The position numbers and the translations under genes are program-made. From an uncultured Eubacteriales bacterium (lineage in GTDB: Bacteria > Bacillota > Clostridia > Christensenellales > Aristaeellaceae), in NCBI GenBank assembly GCA_902765395.1, contig CACWZP010000010.1, forward strand, positions 50,997 through 114,996: a stretch of 64,000 nt of DNA. The letters run 5' to 3'. The notes under the pieces are model-generated. The model was not told where the DNA came from. It did not search any database and worked only from the letters and a program-made list of their open reading frames with translations. This document shows, piece by piece, positions 39,627 through 47,315 of this stretch (the stretch's first letter is position 1; the number at the start of each line of letters is the position of its first letter).

Positions 39627-41462
39627 CTAATCGTATATCTTCCTGCCCTTTTCATCCTCCGCCCCGCTGAGGCGATGGAAGAAGGTGTTGACCACGTCCC
39701 GCCACTCGCGGGCGTTTTTAATTTGCTTTTCCATGCGCTCCAGGGCCTCGGCGCGGTCCGGCTCGGGGATTTCCAGGGATTTCAACGCCTCCCCCATGGC
39801 CTCCGCGGCGGCGCAGCCCTCGAAGTGGTCGTCGTAGATGCGCTGGATCAGCGTGCGGCCGTCGGCCATCCTATAATCATAGCGCAGCCGGTGGAAGAAC
39901 AGCTTCAGGTTGTCCGGGCAGGCCTCGGGCGTGGCGTACTGGGCCCGCAGCGCCTCGGGATACTGCTCCAGGTACCCGGTGCCGGACGCGGTGCGGTCGA
40001 TGCCCACGGCGTCCCGGCTGGCCTTGTGGTAGGTGCCCCACAGGTCGTACTCGTAGCCGGAGGGGTTCGGGCCGTAGTGGTTGTGGGGGTTCACCATCCA
40101 GCACAGGCCCAGCGGCGCGGTGTACTTTTCGTACACCTCCCGGCTGTGCATCAGCAGATCCACCAGCGCGTCCTCCTGCGCCGCCGGCAGGCGATAGCTC
40201 AGCCGCGCCCAGCGGCGGGTGACCGCCTCCGGGTCGCTCTGCGGGTCCCAGGCGAAGCGCCCGAAGCCATACAGGTTCACCGCGGCGAAGGGGTGACCGG
40301 TGTAGTTGTCGTCCCGGCCCAGGTTGGACACCGCCGCCACCGCCGAGACCGTCTCCGGGGGCAGCGCCTGCGCCAGCTCCTTCCACATGGGCGGCATGGC
40401 GTAGAGGTCGATCTGCTGGCCGGTGTACTCCTGGGCCAGCTGCACCTCCAGCGCCAGGCGGGTATTCGGCATGGCGTAGAACGTGGGCGACACGGGCTCG
40501 CGCACCTGGAAGTCGAAGGGGCCGTTCTTCACCTGGAGGATCACGTTGTCGTCAAACTGGCCGTCCAGCTGCGCGTAGGTCTCGTAAGCCGCCTTGGGGC
40601 GATCGGTGGAGGTGTCCCGCCAATCCTGCATGCAGTTGTAGACGAAGGCCCGCCACACCAGCACACCGCCATGGGGTTTGATGGCCCGGGCCAGCATGTT
40701 CGCGCCCTCGGCGTGGGTGCGCCCATAGGTGAACGGGCCGGGGCGATGCTCGCTGTCGGCCTTCACCAGGAACCCGGCAAAGTCCGGGATGGCGGCCCAG
40801 ACGGCGTCCGCCCGCTCGCGCCAGAAGCGCTGGACCTCCCCGTCCAGCGGGTCGGCGGTGGAGATGCCGTGGGCCAGGGGCCGGGAGAATTCGATGGAGG
40901 TCATCAGCCGCACGCCGAAGCGCCGGAATTCCGCCGCCAGCCGCGCCAGCTCCGGCAGGCCTTCGTCCTCGATGAGCAGCGCAGCGTCCGCGCGCACGTT
41001 CACGTTGTTCACGCACAGCACGTTGACGCCCGCAGACGAGAGCATCCTCCCCAGCTGGCGGATGCGCGGGCCGTCCCAGTCCAGCCTGCCGTCCTCGAAC
41101 CACAGCGACCGCCCGGCATAGCCCCGCTCCACGGTGCCGTCGGCGTTGTCCCAGCAGTTCAGCATCCGAAGCGCATAGAAGGGCTTCTGCGGCCCGGCCG
41201 GGGGCTCCTCCCCCGCCGCCTTCGCGCACAGCCAGGCATAGACGCCGTAGAGCACGCCCCTCTCGCCGCCGGTGATAACGCCATCCTTGATTTCATAGCT
41301 CTCGCCCATGTCCGGCATCACCTGCAGCGCGGGAGCCTCGATGCCCAGCGTTTTGCAGCCCAGCTCCAGTTCAAAGGCCGCGGTTTTGGCCGGGGTGTCG
41401 CAGGCGGCGGGAATATCTGCGTTCAGAAAGGGCAGCCAGGTTCGGCGGGGTTGTGTTGACAT
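39627..41462 (-). CDS. aguA: Alpha-glucuronidase, GH67
   Basis: The 611-residue intracellular enzyme removes 4-O-methyl-glucuronic acid from xylo-oligosaccharides. GH67 landmarks are FLVKADSEHRPGPFTYGRTH (acid E238), and DGQFDDNVILQVKNGP leading to DFQVREPVSP, with D300 and E322 as the paired catalytic acids. It lacks a signal peptide, as usual. The ATG at 41462 leaves normal spacing to GAAGGG; two upstream in-frame ATGs are too close to that site. The protein is shorter than typical members (about 680 residues), with the N-terminal domain reduced. No xylanase or transporter lies next to it except a decayed binding-protein gene. Confidence 0.9.
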   Translation of the reverse strand: MSTQPRRTWLPFLNADIPAACDTPAKTAAFELELGCKTLGIEAPALQVMPDMGESYEIKDGVITGGERGVLYGVYAWLCAKAAGEEPPAGPQKPFYALRMLNCWDNADGTVERGYAGRSLWFEDGRLDWDGPRIRQLGRMLSSAGVNVLCVNNVNVRADAALLIEDEGLPELARLAAEFRRFGVRLMTSIEFSRPLAHGISTADPLDGEVQRFWRERADAVWAAIPDFAGFLVKADSEHRPGPFTYGRTHAEGANMLARAIKPHGGVLVWRAFVYNCMQDWRDTSTDRPKAAYETYAQLDGQFDDNVILQVKNGPFDFQVREPVSPTFYAMPNTRLALEVQLAQEYTGQQIDLYAMPPMWKELAQALPPETVSAVAAVSNLGRDDNYTGHPFAAVNLYGFGRFAWDPQSDPEAVTRRWARLSYRLPAAQEDALVDLLMHSREVYEKYTAPLGLCWMVNPHNHYGPNPSGYEYDLWGTYHKASRDAVGIDRTASGTGYLEQYPEALRAQYATPEACPDNLKLFFHRLRYDYRMADGRTLIQRIYDDHFEGCAAAEAMGEALKSLEIPEPDRAEALERMEKQIKNAREWRDVVNTFFHRLSGAEDEKGRKIYD

Positions 41463-41617
41463 GTCCATCATCCCTTCGATGTGTATTTGCAGCGTATGTC
41501 TGTTTGATATCGCCGCGCCGCGCCTAATTCCTGCGATCGCGGCAAGATTTTTCGGCCTTTATTGAAGCTCTGCCAGCCAATGCCGCGGATAGTGATCGCT
41601 GCCGGTCCGAACCTCAT

Positions 41618-42645
41618 TCACCTTCCAGTCAGTTTCCATATCCCCATCCGAATGATGTGATACACGGGATAGAGCAGCCGAAGCAGCCTCGGGCAGACGT
41701 GCAGCATACGATAAGCGACACGCACCTTGAGCTCAAGGCTCTGTGCGTCAATCGCCTGCCCCTCGCGGAGAACTCGCCGTCTAAAATCTTCGATATAGGT
41801 ATCATCTGGGTTTTCCGCCCTGCTCGCATACCAGATCCAGTTCCTCACAAGCACCTTGAATTGCGACTGCTGGACGTGCGCCAGTTGGTACCATGAGAAA
41901 ATGTCGGGGGGTGTGCGCTTCAACAAAAGCAGAAAAGACAGAGCGCGCCAACATACGATCCTCAATTCTCTCCAGGGTATCGCTGTATGTGATGCTTCCC
42001 GCGCATTCTGTAATAATACAGCGTTTGGCCGATCACGCAAACCCGACCGCACCGATCAAAGACGCTCATGCAAGTCGATATATCCTCGTATACATGCCCC
42101 TCAGGGAACCGAATGTCCCTCCACACGCCGCGCTTGCAGAGCTTGTTCCACACGGTCGCGTTGATCGTGCCATCGGCAAGCGCTCGGAGCGCGCTGACCC
42201 GATCATACACGCCAGGCGCAATCGGAGGGTTCGGCCTCACGCTCCTTCCGTCTGCAAGCCTCCCGGTAGTGGCATGTTTCGTATACCGACACAAGACCAT
42301 GTCGGCGTCTTCCCGAACCATGGCGGAGGCCATCGCTTCGATAGCGTGTTCATCGTATGCGTCGTCCGGATCCAGAAAGGCTATCGCCGCACCGGTCATC
42401 CTCTCCAGGCCCGCATTGCGTGCCGCGCTGAGACCCCTGTTTTCCTGATGGATGACGCGGACGCGCCCGTCCCGTTTCGCGTAAGCGTCGCAGACCTCCC
42501 CAGAGCCGTCCGTGGAACCGTCGTCGACCAGAAGAATCTCCAGATTCGCATAGCTCTGGTTCAGGACGCTGTCCAGCGCCTCCTCGATATACGGACGCAC
42601 GTTGTAGACAGGGATGATGACGCTGACCAGCCCGCCGCTATCCAT
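41618..42645 (-). pseudogene. Frameshifted family 2 glycosyltransferase
   Basis: The first 227 codons (42645 down) encode a good GT2 domain: VSVIIPVYNVRPYIEEALDS, LLVDDGSTDGSGEVCDAYAK and FLDPDDAYDEH. After LYYYRMRG the frame ends at a premature stop (41962). In another frame the expected continuation GSITYSDTLERIEDRMLA appears directly, so a 1-2 base indel lies near 42005. The C-terminal part (WIWYASRAENPDDTYIEDFR to the end at 41618) is in yet another frame, so at least two frameshifts exist. The lower GC of this stretch compared with its neighbours suggests acquisition by transfer. It could alternatively be sequencing error, but two independent shifts make this less likely. Confidence 0.7.
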
Positions 42646-42767
42646 ACCAAGCCACTCCTTCGGAACTCCGCGAAAAAACCTTGATGCCCCGCCTGCCGTC
42701 CATCCATCGTTTCATATCGATTCTATTCCATTCTCTGGCCCATGTCAAGCTTTTGTGTATTAAAGTG

Positions 42768-43670
42768 CTAAAACAAGCCACCCCGGAGCCAGTCGCCGGT
42801 GGTGGCCAGCTTCTCGAAGCCGCCCTCAACCGCGTTGTAGCTCTCGCCCTCCTTGCCCAGCTGCAGGAACGCGATGGTCTCCGGATCGGAGATGAAGTTC
42901 AGGTACAGCAGGGAAGCGATGGGCTCGTCGTTGGTGGCCGGGAAGAACACCTTGCGGTCGATGGGCTGGGCCAGGAACTTGCGATGCACGCCCGCGTCGT
43001 TCACGAAGGTATCCACGGCAATGTAGGCCGCGTCCTCGCCGACGTTGCGCTGCAGGTTGGCCTGGATGGAGTCGTAGCCGCCGCGATAGGGATAATCCCA
43101 GTTGTGCTGGAAGGCGCCGACGAAGCCGGCCTTCATCATGTCGTCCTCATGGGCGGAATCGGAGGCGTACTCGGCGAAGTCCTTCCAGACCAGGCCCTCG
43201 TTGTACCACTTGTTCAGCACGCGGACGCCTTCCTTGTAGTTGTAGAACTCCTCCTCCGTGGTGGGCAGGGGCTGCTCCAGCTTGTCCAGCCAGTCCTTGC
43301 GGATGAAGGTGTTGATGCGGGCATTGTCCGCCAGCCTGGCCTCGACGGCCCACAGGTTGCCGGACTCGGGATCCTGGTCGTAGTAGATGTTGTTGTCGCC
43401 CAGCAGGTCCCACAGGTTCGGCAGGATGTCCTTGTACTCTTCCAGCTTCTTGCCGCCGGTGTCGTTCAGGTTGACGATGCCGCCCATCTGAGGGTACTTG
43501 GCGATGGTGGGATAGGAATAGGTCACGCACACGTCGGGCGCGTCGCCGGAGGCCAGGGCGGTGTTCATGTCGTCCGCCTCGGTCAAGCGGCCGATGGACA
43601 CGAACTCCACTTCCACATTGTGCTGCTCAAGCATGCCCTGCTTGATGTAGTCGGTGTACAGCCCTCCCAT
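42768..43670 (-). pseudogene. Truncated extracellular solute-binding protein (sugar ABC type)
   Basis: About 300 codons match family 1 lipoproteins of sugar ABC systems: ALASGDAPDVCVTYSYPTIA, then ARINTFIRKDWLDKLEQPLP. The text starts in mid-domain without a signal peptide or lipobox. It jumps from EEEFYN to YKEGVRVLNKWYNEGLVWKD, where relatives have well over 100 additional residues, and it stops early after TGDWLRGGLF. The frame stays open across the internal deletion. It is therefore a remnant and not a working receptor; no permease genes are present. Confidence 0.7.
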
Positions 43671-43735
43671 CGAACCCTCCCGCGCATTTTACACGCACAA
43701 ATAACATACCGCGCCCGGGAAAGCGCTCCCGGCGC

Positions 43736-43764
43736 TTGCAAAAATAACCTGATGGCGGTATAAT
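43736..43764 (+). promoter_or_regulatory. serS promoter
   Basis: TTGCAA (43736-43741) and TATAAT (43759-43764) are 17 bp apart. The leader to the ATG is only about 30 bases, so there is no T-box. Confidence 0.65.
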
Positions 43765-43798
43765 GTCGGCATCCAAAATACGCAACGAGGGTGAAATC

Positions 43799-45079
43799 AT
43801 GCTGGACATCAATCTGATTCGCACCAACCCCGACCTGGTTCGGGAGAACATCAAGAAGAAGTTCCAGGACGACAAGCTGGTCCTGGTGGACGAGGTCCTG
43901 GACCTGGACAAGAAGAACCGCGAAGCCATCCAGCGCGCGGACTTCCTGCGCTCCCAGCGCAACAAGATCTCCAAGCAGATCGGCGCGCTGATGGGCCAGG
44001 GCAAGAAGGACGAGGCCGAGGCCGCCAAGCAGTCCGTGAAGGACATGCAGGACGAGCTGGCCGACATCGAAAAGAAGGAAGAGGAATACGCCGAGGAGAT
44101 CCGCAAGCGCATGCTGGTGATCCCCCAGATCATCGACGATTCCGTGCCCATCGGCAGGGACGACAGCCAGAACGTGGAGAACGAGCGCTTCGGCGAGCCC
44201 GTGGTGCCCGAGTGGGAGATCCCCTATCACGTGGACATCATGGAGCGCCTGAACGGCATCGACCTGGACGCCGCCCGCCGCACCTCCGGCAACGGCTTCT
44301 ATTACCTGAAGGGCGACATCGCACGCCTGCACAGCGCCATCCTGTCCTATGCCCGCGACTTCATGATCGACCACGGCTTCACCTACTACGTGCCGCCGTT
44401 CATGATCCACGGCAACGTGGTCACCGGCGTCATGAGCTTTGCCGAGATGGAGAACATGATGTACAAGATCGAGGGCGAGGACCTGTACCTGATCGGCACC
44501 AGCGAGCACAGCATGATCGGCAAGTTCATCGACCAGATGCTCTCCGAGGACGAGCTGCCCCAGACCCTGACCAGCTACTCCCCCTGCTTCCGCAAGGAAG
44601 TGGGCGCCCACGGCATCGAGGAGCGCGGCGTCTACCGCATCCACCAGTTTGAAAAGCAGGAGATGGTGGTGGTCTGCAAGCCCGAAGACAGCATGAAGTG
44701 GTACAATAAGATGTGGCAGCTGACGGTGGAGTTCTTCCGCAGCATGGACATCCCGGTGCGCACGCTGGAATGCTGCTCCGGCGACCTGGCCGACCTGAAG
44801 GTGAAGAGCTGCGACGTGGAAGCCTGGAGCCCCCGCCAGCAGAAGTACTTCGAAGTGGGCAGCTGCTCCAACCTGGGCGACGCCCAGGCCAGAAGGCTCA
44901 AGATCCGCGTGAAGGGCCCGGGCAACAAGAAGTACCTGCCCCACACCCTGAACAACACCGTGGTGGCCCCACCCCGCATGCTGATCGCGTTCCTGGAGAA
45001 CAACCTGCAGGCCGACGGCTCCATCCGCATCCCTGAGGCGCTGCGGATGTACATGGGCGGCAAGGCGGAAATCAGGTAA
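43799..45079 (+). CDS. serS: Seryl-tRNA synthetase, divergent type
   Basis: The 426-residue class II synthetase has the N-terminal two-helix tRNA-binding arm (about 30-105). The catalytic domain shows TSEHSMIGKFIDQML, motif 2 FRKEVGAHGIEERGVYRIHQ, and motif 3 near HTLNNTVVAPPRMLIAFLEN. SCSNLGDAQARRLKIR and the terminal PEALRMYMGG are SerRS hallmarks. Several positions differ from the usual bacterial form (TSEH instead of TAEV, HTLNNT instead of HTLNGS) and look more like archaeal SerRS. The ATG at 43799 follows GAGGGTG. A terminator follows the gene. Confidence 0.88.
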   Translation: MLDINLIRTNPDLVRENIKKKFQDDKLVLVDEVLDLDKKNREAIQRADFLRSQRNKISKQIGALMGQGKKDEAEAAKQSVKDMQDELADIEKKEEEYAEEIRKRMLVIPQIIDDSVPIGRDDSQNVENERFGEPVVPEWEIPYHVDIMERLNGIDLDAARRTSGNGFYYLKGDIARLHSAILSYARDFMIDHGFTYYVPPFMIHGNVVTGVMSFAEMENMMYKIEGEDLYLIGTSEHSMIGKFIDQMLSEDELPQTLTSYSPCFRKEVGAHGIEERGVYRIHQFEKQEMVVVCKPEDSMKWYNKMWQLTVEFFRSMDIPVRTLECCSGDLADLKVKSCDVEAWSPRQQKYFEVGSCSNLGDAQARRLKIRVKGPGNKKYLPHTLNNTVVAPPRMLIAFLENNLQADGSIRIPEALRMYMGGKAEIR

Positions 45080-45087
45080 CACCCATT

Positions 45088-45120
45088 GCAGGGGCGACGC
45101 AAAGACGCCCCTGCATTTAT
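45088..45120 (+). terminator. serS terminator
   Basis: A perfect 9-bp stem GCAGGGGCG/CGCCCCTGC (45088-45096 with 45106-45114) is followed by ATTTAT. Confidence 0.6.
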
Positions 45121-45140
45121 AATGAGAAGGAGGTCATCCC

Positions 45141-46259
45141 ATGGATTTCAGCAAGCTGACTGCCTACCTGGACACCCTGCAAAGCGTGGGCGTGCCCGGC
45201 TGCGACCTGGTGGTCTGCAGGGATCATGAACAGCTGTACCGCCACCAGGCGGGCTTTCGCGACGCTGCGTTGACCCAGAGCGTGCGCGACGACGACACCT
45301 ACAACCTCTACTCGGCCACCAAGGTGTTCACCACATGCGCGGCCATGCAGCTGATCGAGCGCGGCCGACTGAGCCTGGACGACGCCGTGGCCGACTACCT
45401 GCCCGCCTTTGCCCATATGACCGTGAAGGACGGCGATACCGTGCGCCCGGCGAAGCGGGTGATGACCGTGCGCCACCTGATGAGCATGCAGAGCGGCCTG
45501 GATTACGACATGGAGACGCCGGCCATCCACGACGCCATCGAGGCCCTCGGCCCCGACGCCACCACGCGCCAGCTGGTGGACGCCAAGGCGAAGGACCCGC
45601 TGATGTTCGAGCCGGGCACCAACTTCCTCTACAGCCTGAGCCACGACGTGCTGGCGGCGGTGATCGAGGTCGCCTCCGGCAAGCGGTTCTCGGAGTATCT
45701 GAAGGAGAACATCTTCGACGTCCTGGGGCTCAAGACCATCGGCTTCGTGCCCACGCCCGAAATCGAAGAGCGGCTGGCCGAGCAGTATGTGTTCGACGAC
45801 GATCTGAAGAAGCCGGTGCCCATGCCCGCCTACGCCAACAACTATCGCCTGACGCCCCATTACGAGAGCGGCGGCGCGGGGCTGATCTCGGACGTGAAGG
45901 ACTACATCACCTTCGCCGACGCGCTGGCTTGCGGCGGCTCGGGGCTCCTCTCGCCGGAGATGATCCAGCTGTGGAGTGCCAACCAGCTCGGCCCGAAGGG
46001 CCGCGCCACCTTCGACGAGTGGAAGCGGCTGGGCTACTCCTACGCCCTGGGCGTGCGCACCCGGGTGGACACCGCTATCGGCGGCCGGGGCCAGATCGGC
46101 GAATTCGGCTGGGACGGCGCGGCCGGGGCCTGGGCCATGATCGACCCCATCAACCACCTGTCCGCCTTCTTCGCCATGCACGTGCGCAACTTCGGCTACT
46201 GCTATGACGTGATCCACCCGAAGATCCGGGATCTGATCTACGAGGCCGTGGCGGAATAA
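45141..46259 (+). CDS. Serine hydrolase of the beta-lactamase/class C PBP family
   Basis: The 372-residue protein has the SxxK motif as SATK (about residues 58-61: YNLYSATKVFTTCAAMQLI), VMTVRHLMSMQSGLDYDM, a YSLSHDVLAAVIE segment in the YxN position, and GAGLISDVKDYITFADALA. There is no signal peptide, so it is probably cytoplasmic and an esterase- or peptidase-type relative rather than a beta-lactamase. AAGGAGG precedes the ATG. It lies 21 bases after the serS terminator with no clear promoter of its own. Confidence 0.85.
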   Translation: MDFSKLTAYLDTLQSVGVPGCDLVVCRDHEQLYRHQAGFRDAALTQSVRDDDTYNLYSATKVFTTCAAMQLIERGRLSLDDAVADYLPAFAHMTVKDGDTVRPAKRVMTVRHLMSMQSGLDYDMETPAIHDAIEALGPDATTRQLVDAKAKDPLMFEPGTNFLYSLSHDVLAAVIEVASGKRFSEYLKENIFDVLGLKTIGFVPTPEIEERLAEQYVFDDDLKKPVPMPAYANNYRLTPHYESGGAGLISDVKDYITFADALACGGSGLLSPEMIQLWSANQLGPKGRATFDEWKRLGYSYALGVRTRVDTAIGGRGQIGEFGWDGAAGAWAMIDPINHLSAFFAMHVRNFGYCYDVIHPKIRDLIYEAVAE

Positions 46260-46275
46260 GCGATCAAAACCAAGT

Positions 46276-46316
46276 AAAAACAGAGGCGCCTTCAAATCGG
46301 CACCTCTGTTTTTTTG
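46276..46316. terminator. Bidirectional terminator between convergent genes
   Basis: A 10-bp stem with one mismatch (46281-46290 with 46299-46308) has TTTTTTTT on its right and AAAAA on its left, so it can serve both the serine hydrolase gene and the VanY-like gene. Confidence 0.8.
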
Positions 46317-46344
46317 CACTGTTTCACCGGCCGCTGTCCACAGA

Positions 46345-47004
46345 TCACTTCTCCCCCATGTACTCCTCCAGCGTCTGGCCGGTCTTGTACATCCTCGTGG
46401 CGGCTTCCACGCCCACATAGCGATAGTGCCAGGGCTCGTAGCTGATGCCGGTGATGTCGGACTTGTTGGCGGGATAGCGCTGGATGAAGCCGTACTCGTG
46501 GGCGTGCTGCATCAGCCAGGAATACTGCGGCGTGCTCTCGAATCCTTCGCTGGTCTCCACGGTCACGTCGAAGGCCAGGCCGGTCTGGTGCTCGCTGGCG
46601 CCGGGCTGCTGGGCCTTGCCGGGCTCCGACGCGGCATAGACCTCCTGCTGGCGCTGGTAGCTGCGGTAGCCGCTGGTGACGATATAGCCATTCATGTCCG
46701 CCTCCTCGGCGGCGTGGAACATCGCCTCCATGGCCTCGTAGGTGGGCCGGGTCAGGAAGATCTCGCTGGAGGCCATGCGGAAGGAATGGCGCTGCTGGTA
46801 CAGGTTCACCAGCTCGTCCGGCACGTAATTCGCGTCCAGCCGGTGGCTCTCGTTCACCAGCAGGATGTTGCCGTGGTACTCCGTGGATTTCACGCCGAAG
46901 TGCCAGCCCAGGGCGAACGTCCCCGCCAGCAGGGCCACCGCGACGGCGGCGATGATTATGTACTGCCCCGTGGGGTTCCTGTACTTCTTTTTCTTCTTGA
47001 CCAT
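46345..47004 (-). CDS. Membrane-anchored D-Ala-D-Ala carboxypeptidase, VanY-like
   Basis: The 219-residue protein has a cytoplasmic poly-Lys start, one membrane helix (about 14-36) and an extracellular peptidase M15B domain. The zinc site is visible as H139 and D146 (ASEHQTGLAFD) and H193, with catalytic E190 (YEPWHYRYVG). SGYRSYQRQQEVY is the family's other landmark. It should trim the terminal D-Ala of peptidoglycan peptides. It is transcribed divergently from the ABC-F gene. Confidence 0.9.
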   Translation of the reverse strand: MVKKKKKYRNPTGQYIIIAAVAVALLAGTFALGWHFGVKSTEYHGNILLVNESHRLDANYVPDELVNLYQQRHSFRMASSEIFLTRPTYEAMEAMFHAAEEADMNGYIVTSGYRSYQRQQEVYAASEPGKAQQPGASEHQTGLAFDVTVETSEGFESTPQYSWLMQHAHEYGFIQRYPANKSDITGISYEPWHYRYVGVEAATRMYKTGQTLEEYMGEK

Positions 47005-47037
47005 ATGCCCGCCTCATTTGTATAATCTGTCATTTCT

Positions 47038-47066
47038 ATCTTATCCCTTCGTTTCGCCCTTGTCAA
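47038..47066 (-). promoter_or_regulatory. Promoter of the VanY-like gene
   Basis: TTGACA (47061-47066) and TAAGAT (47038-47043) on the minus strand are 17 bp apart. The -35 lies 4 bp from the divergent -35 of the ABC-F promoter, forming the palindrome TGTCAAGCCATTGACA. Confidence 0.75.
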
Positions 47067-47070
47067 GCCA

Positions 47071-47099
47071 TTGACAAGCCAAACAAAGGCTGTTATAAT
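47071..47099 (+). promoter_or_regulatory. Consensus promoter of the ABC-F gene
   Basis: A perfect TTGACA (47071-47076), 17 bp, then a perfect TATAAT (47094-47099). Such a strong promoter in front of a long leader fits a gene controlled after initiation. Confidence 0.85.
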
Positions 47100-47105
47100 G
47101 ATGCC

Positions 47106-47315
47106 ATCCAAGGAAAGGCAGGTTCACACGGGCTGATGAGGAAGAGCAACTGACATCCGGCGCAAAAATGGAGCTTCGGCCAGCAGGGTCGGGGCGTAGT
47201 TTTGCCGCCGTTTGGAGGTTGCGTTTTTTGCACAGCCAGGCCCATTGACGGGCCCCGGATTGCGGCATCGTATGTGTTTTTGCGCTCCCTCCCCGGCGGG
47301 AAGGAGTGTATTTTT
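47106..47315 (+). promoter_or_regulatory. 210-base leader of the ABC-F gene, candidate attenuator
   Basis: A short frame (47168-47248, 26 codons, MELRPAGSGRSFAAVWRLRF...) could encode a leader peptide, though its ribosome site is poor. Near the end, CTCCCTCC (47285-47292) pairs with GGAAGGAG (47299-47306) in 7 of 8 positions. That hides the AAGGAG ribosome binding site and is followed by TATTTTT. Drug-responsive ABC-F genes often use ribosome-stalling leaders; the mechanism here is inferred. Confidence 0.45.

Noticed and set aside
43765-43798. T-box leader for serS
   Set aside because: The leader is only about 30 bases after the -10, too short for a T-box. None was seen upstream of ilvB either.
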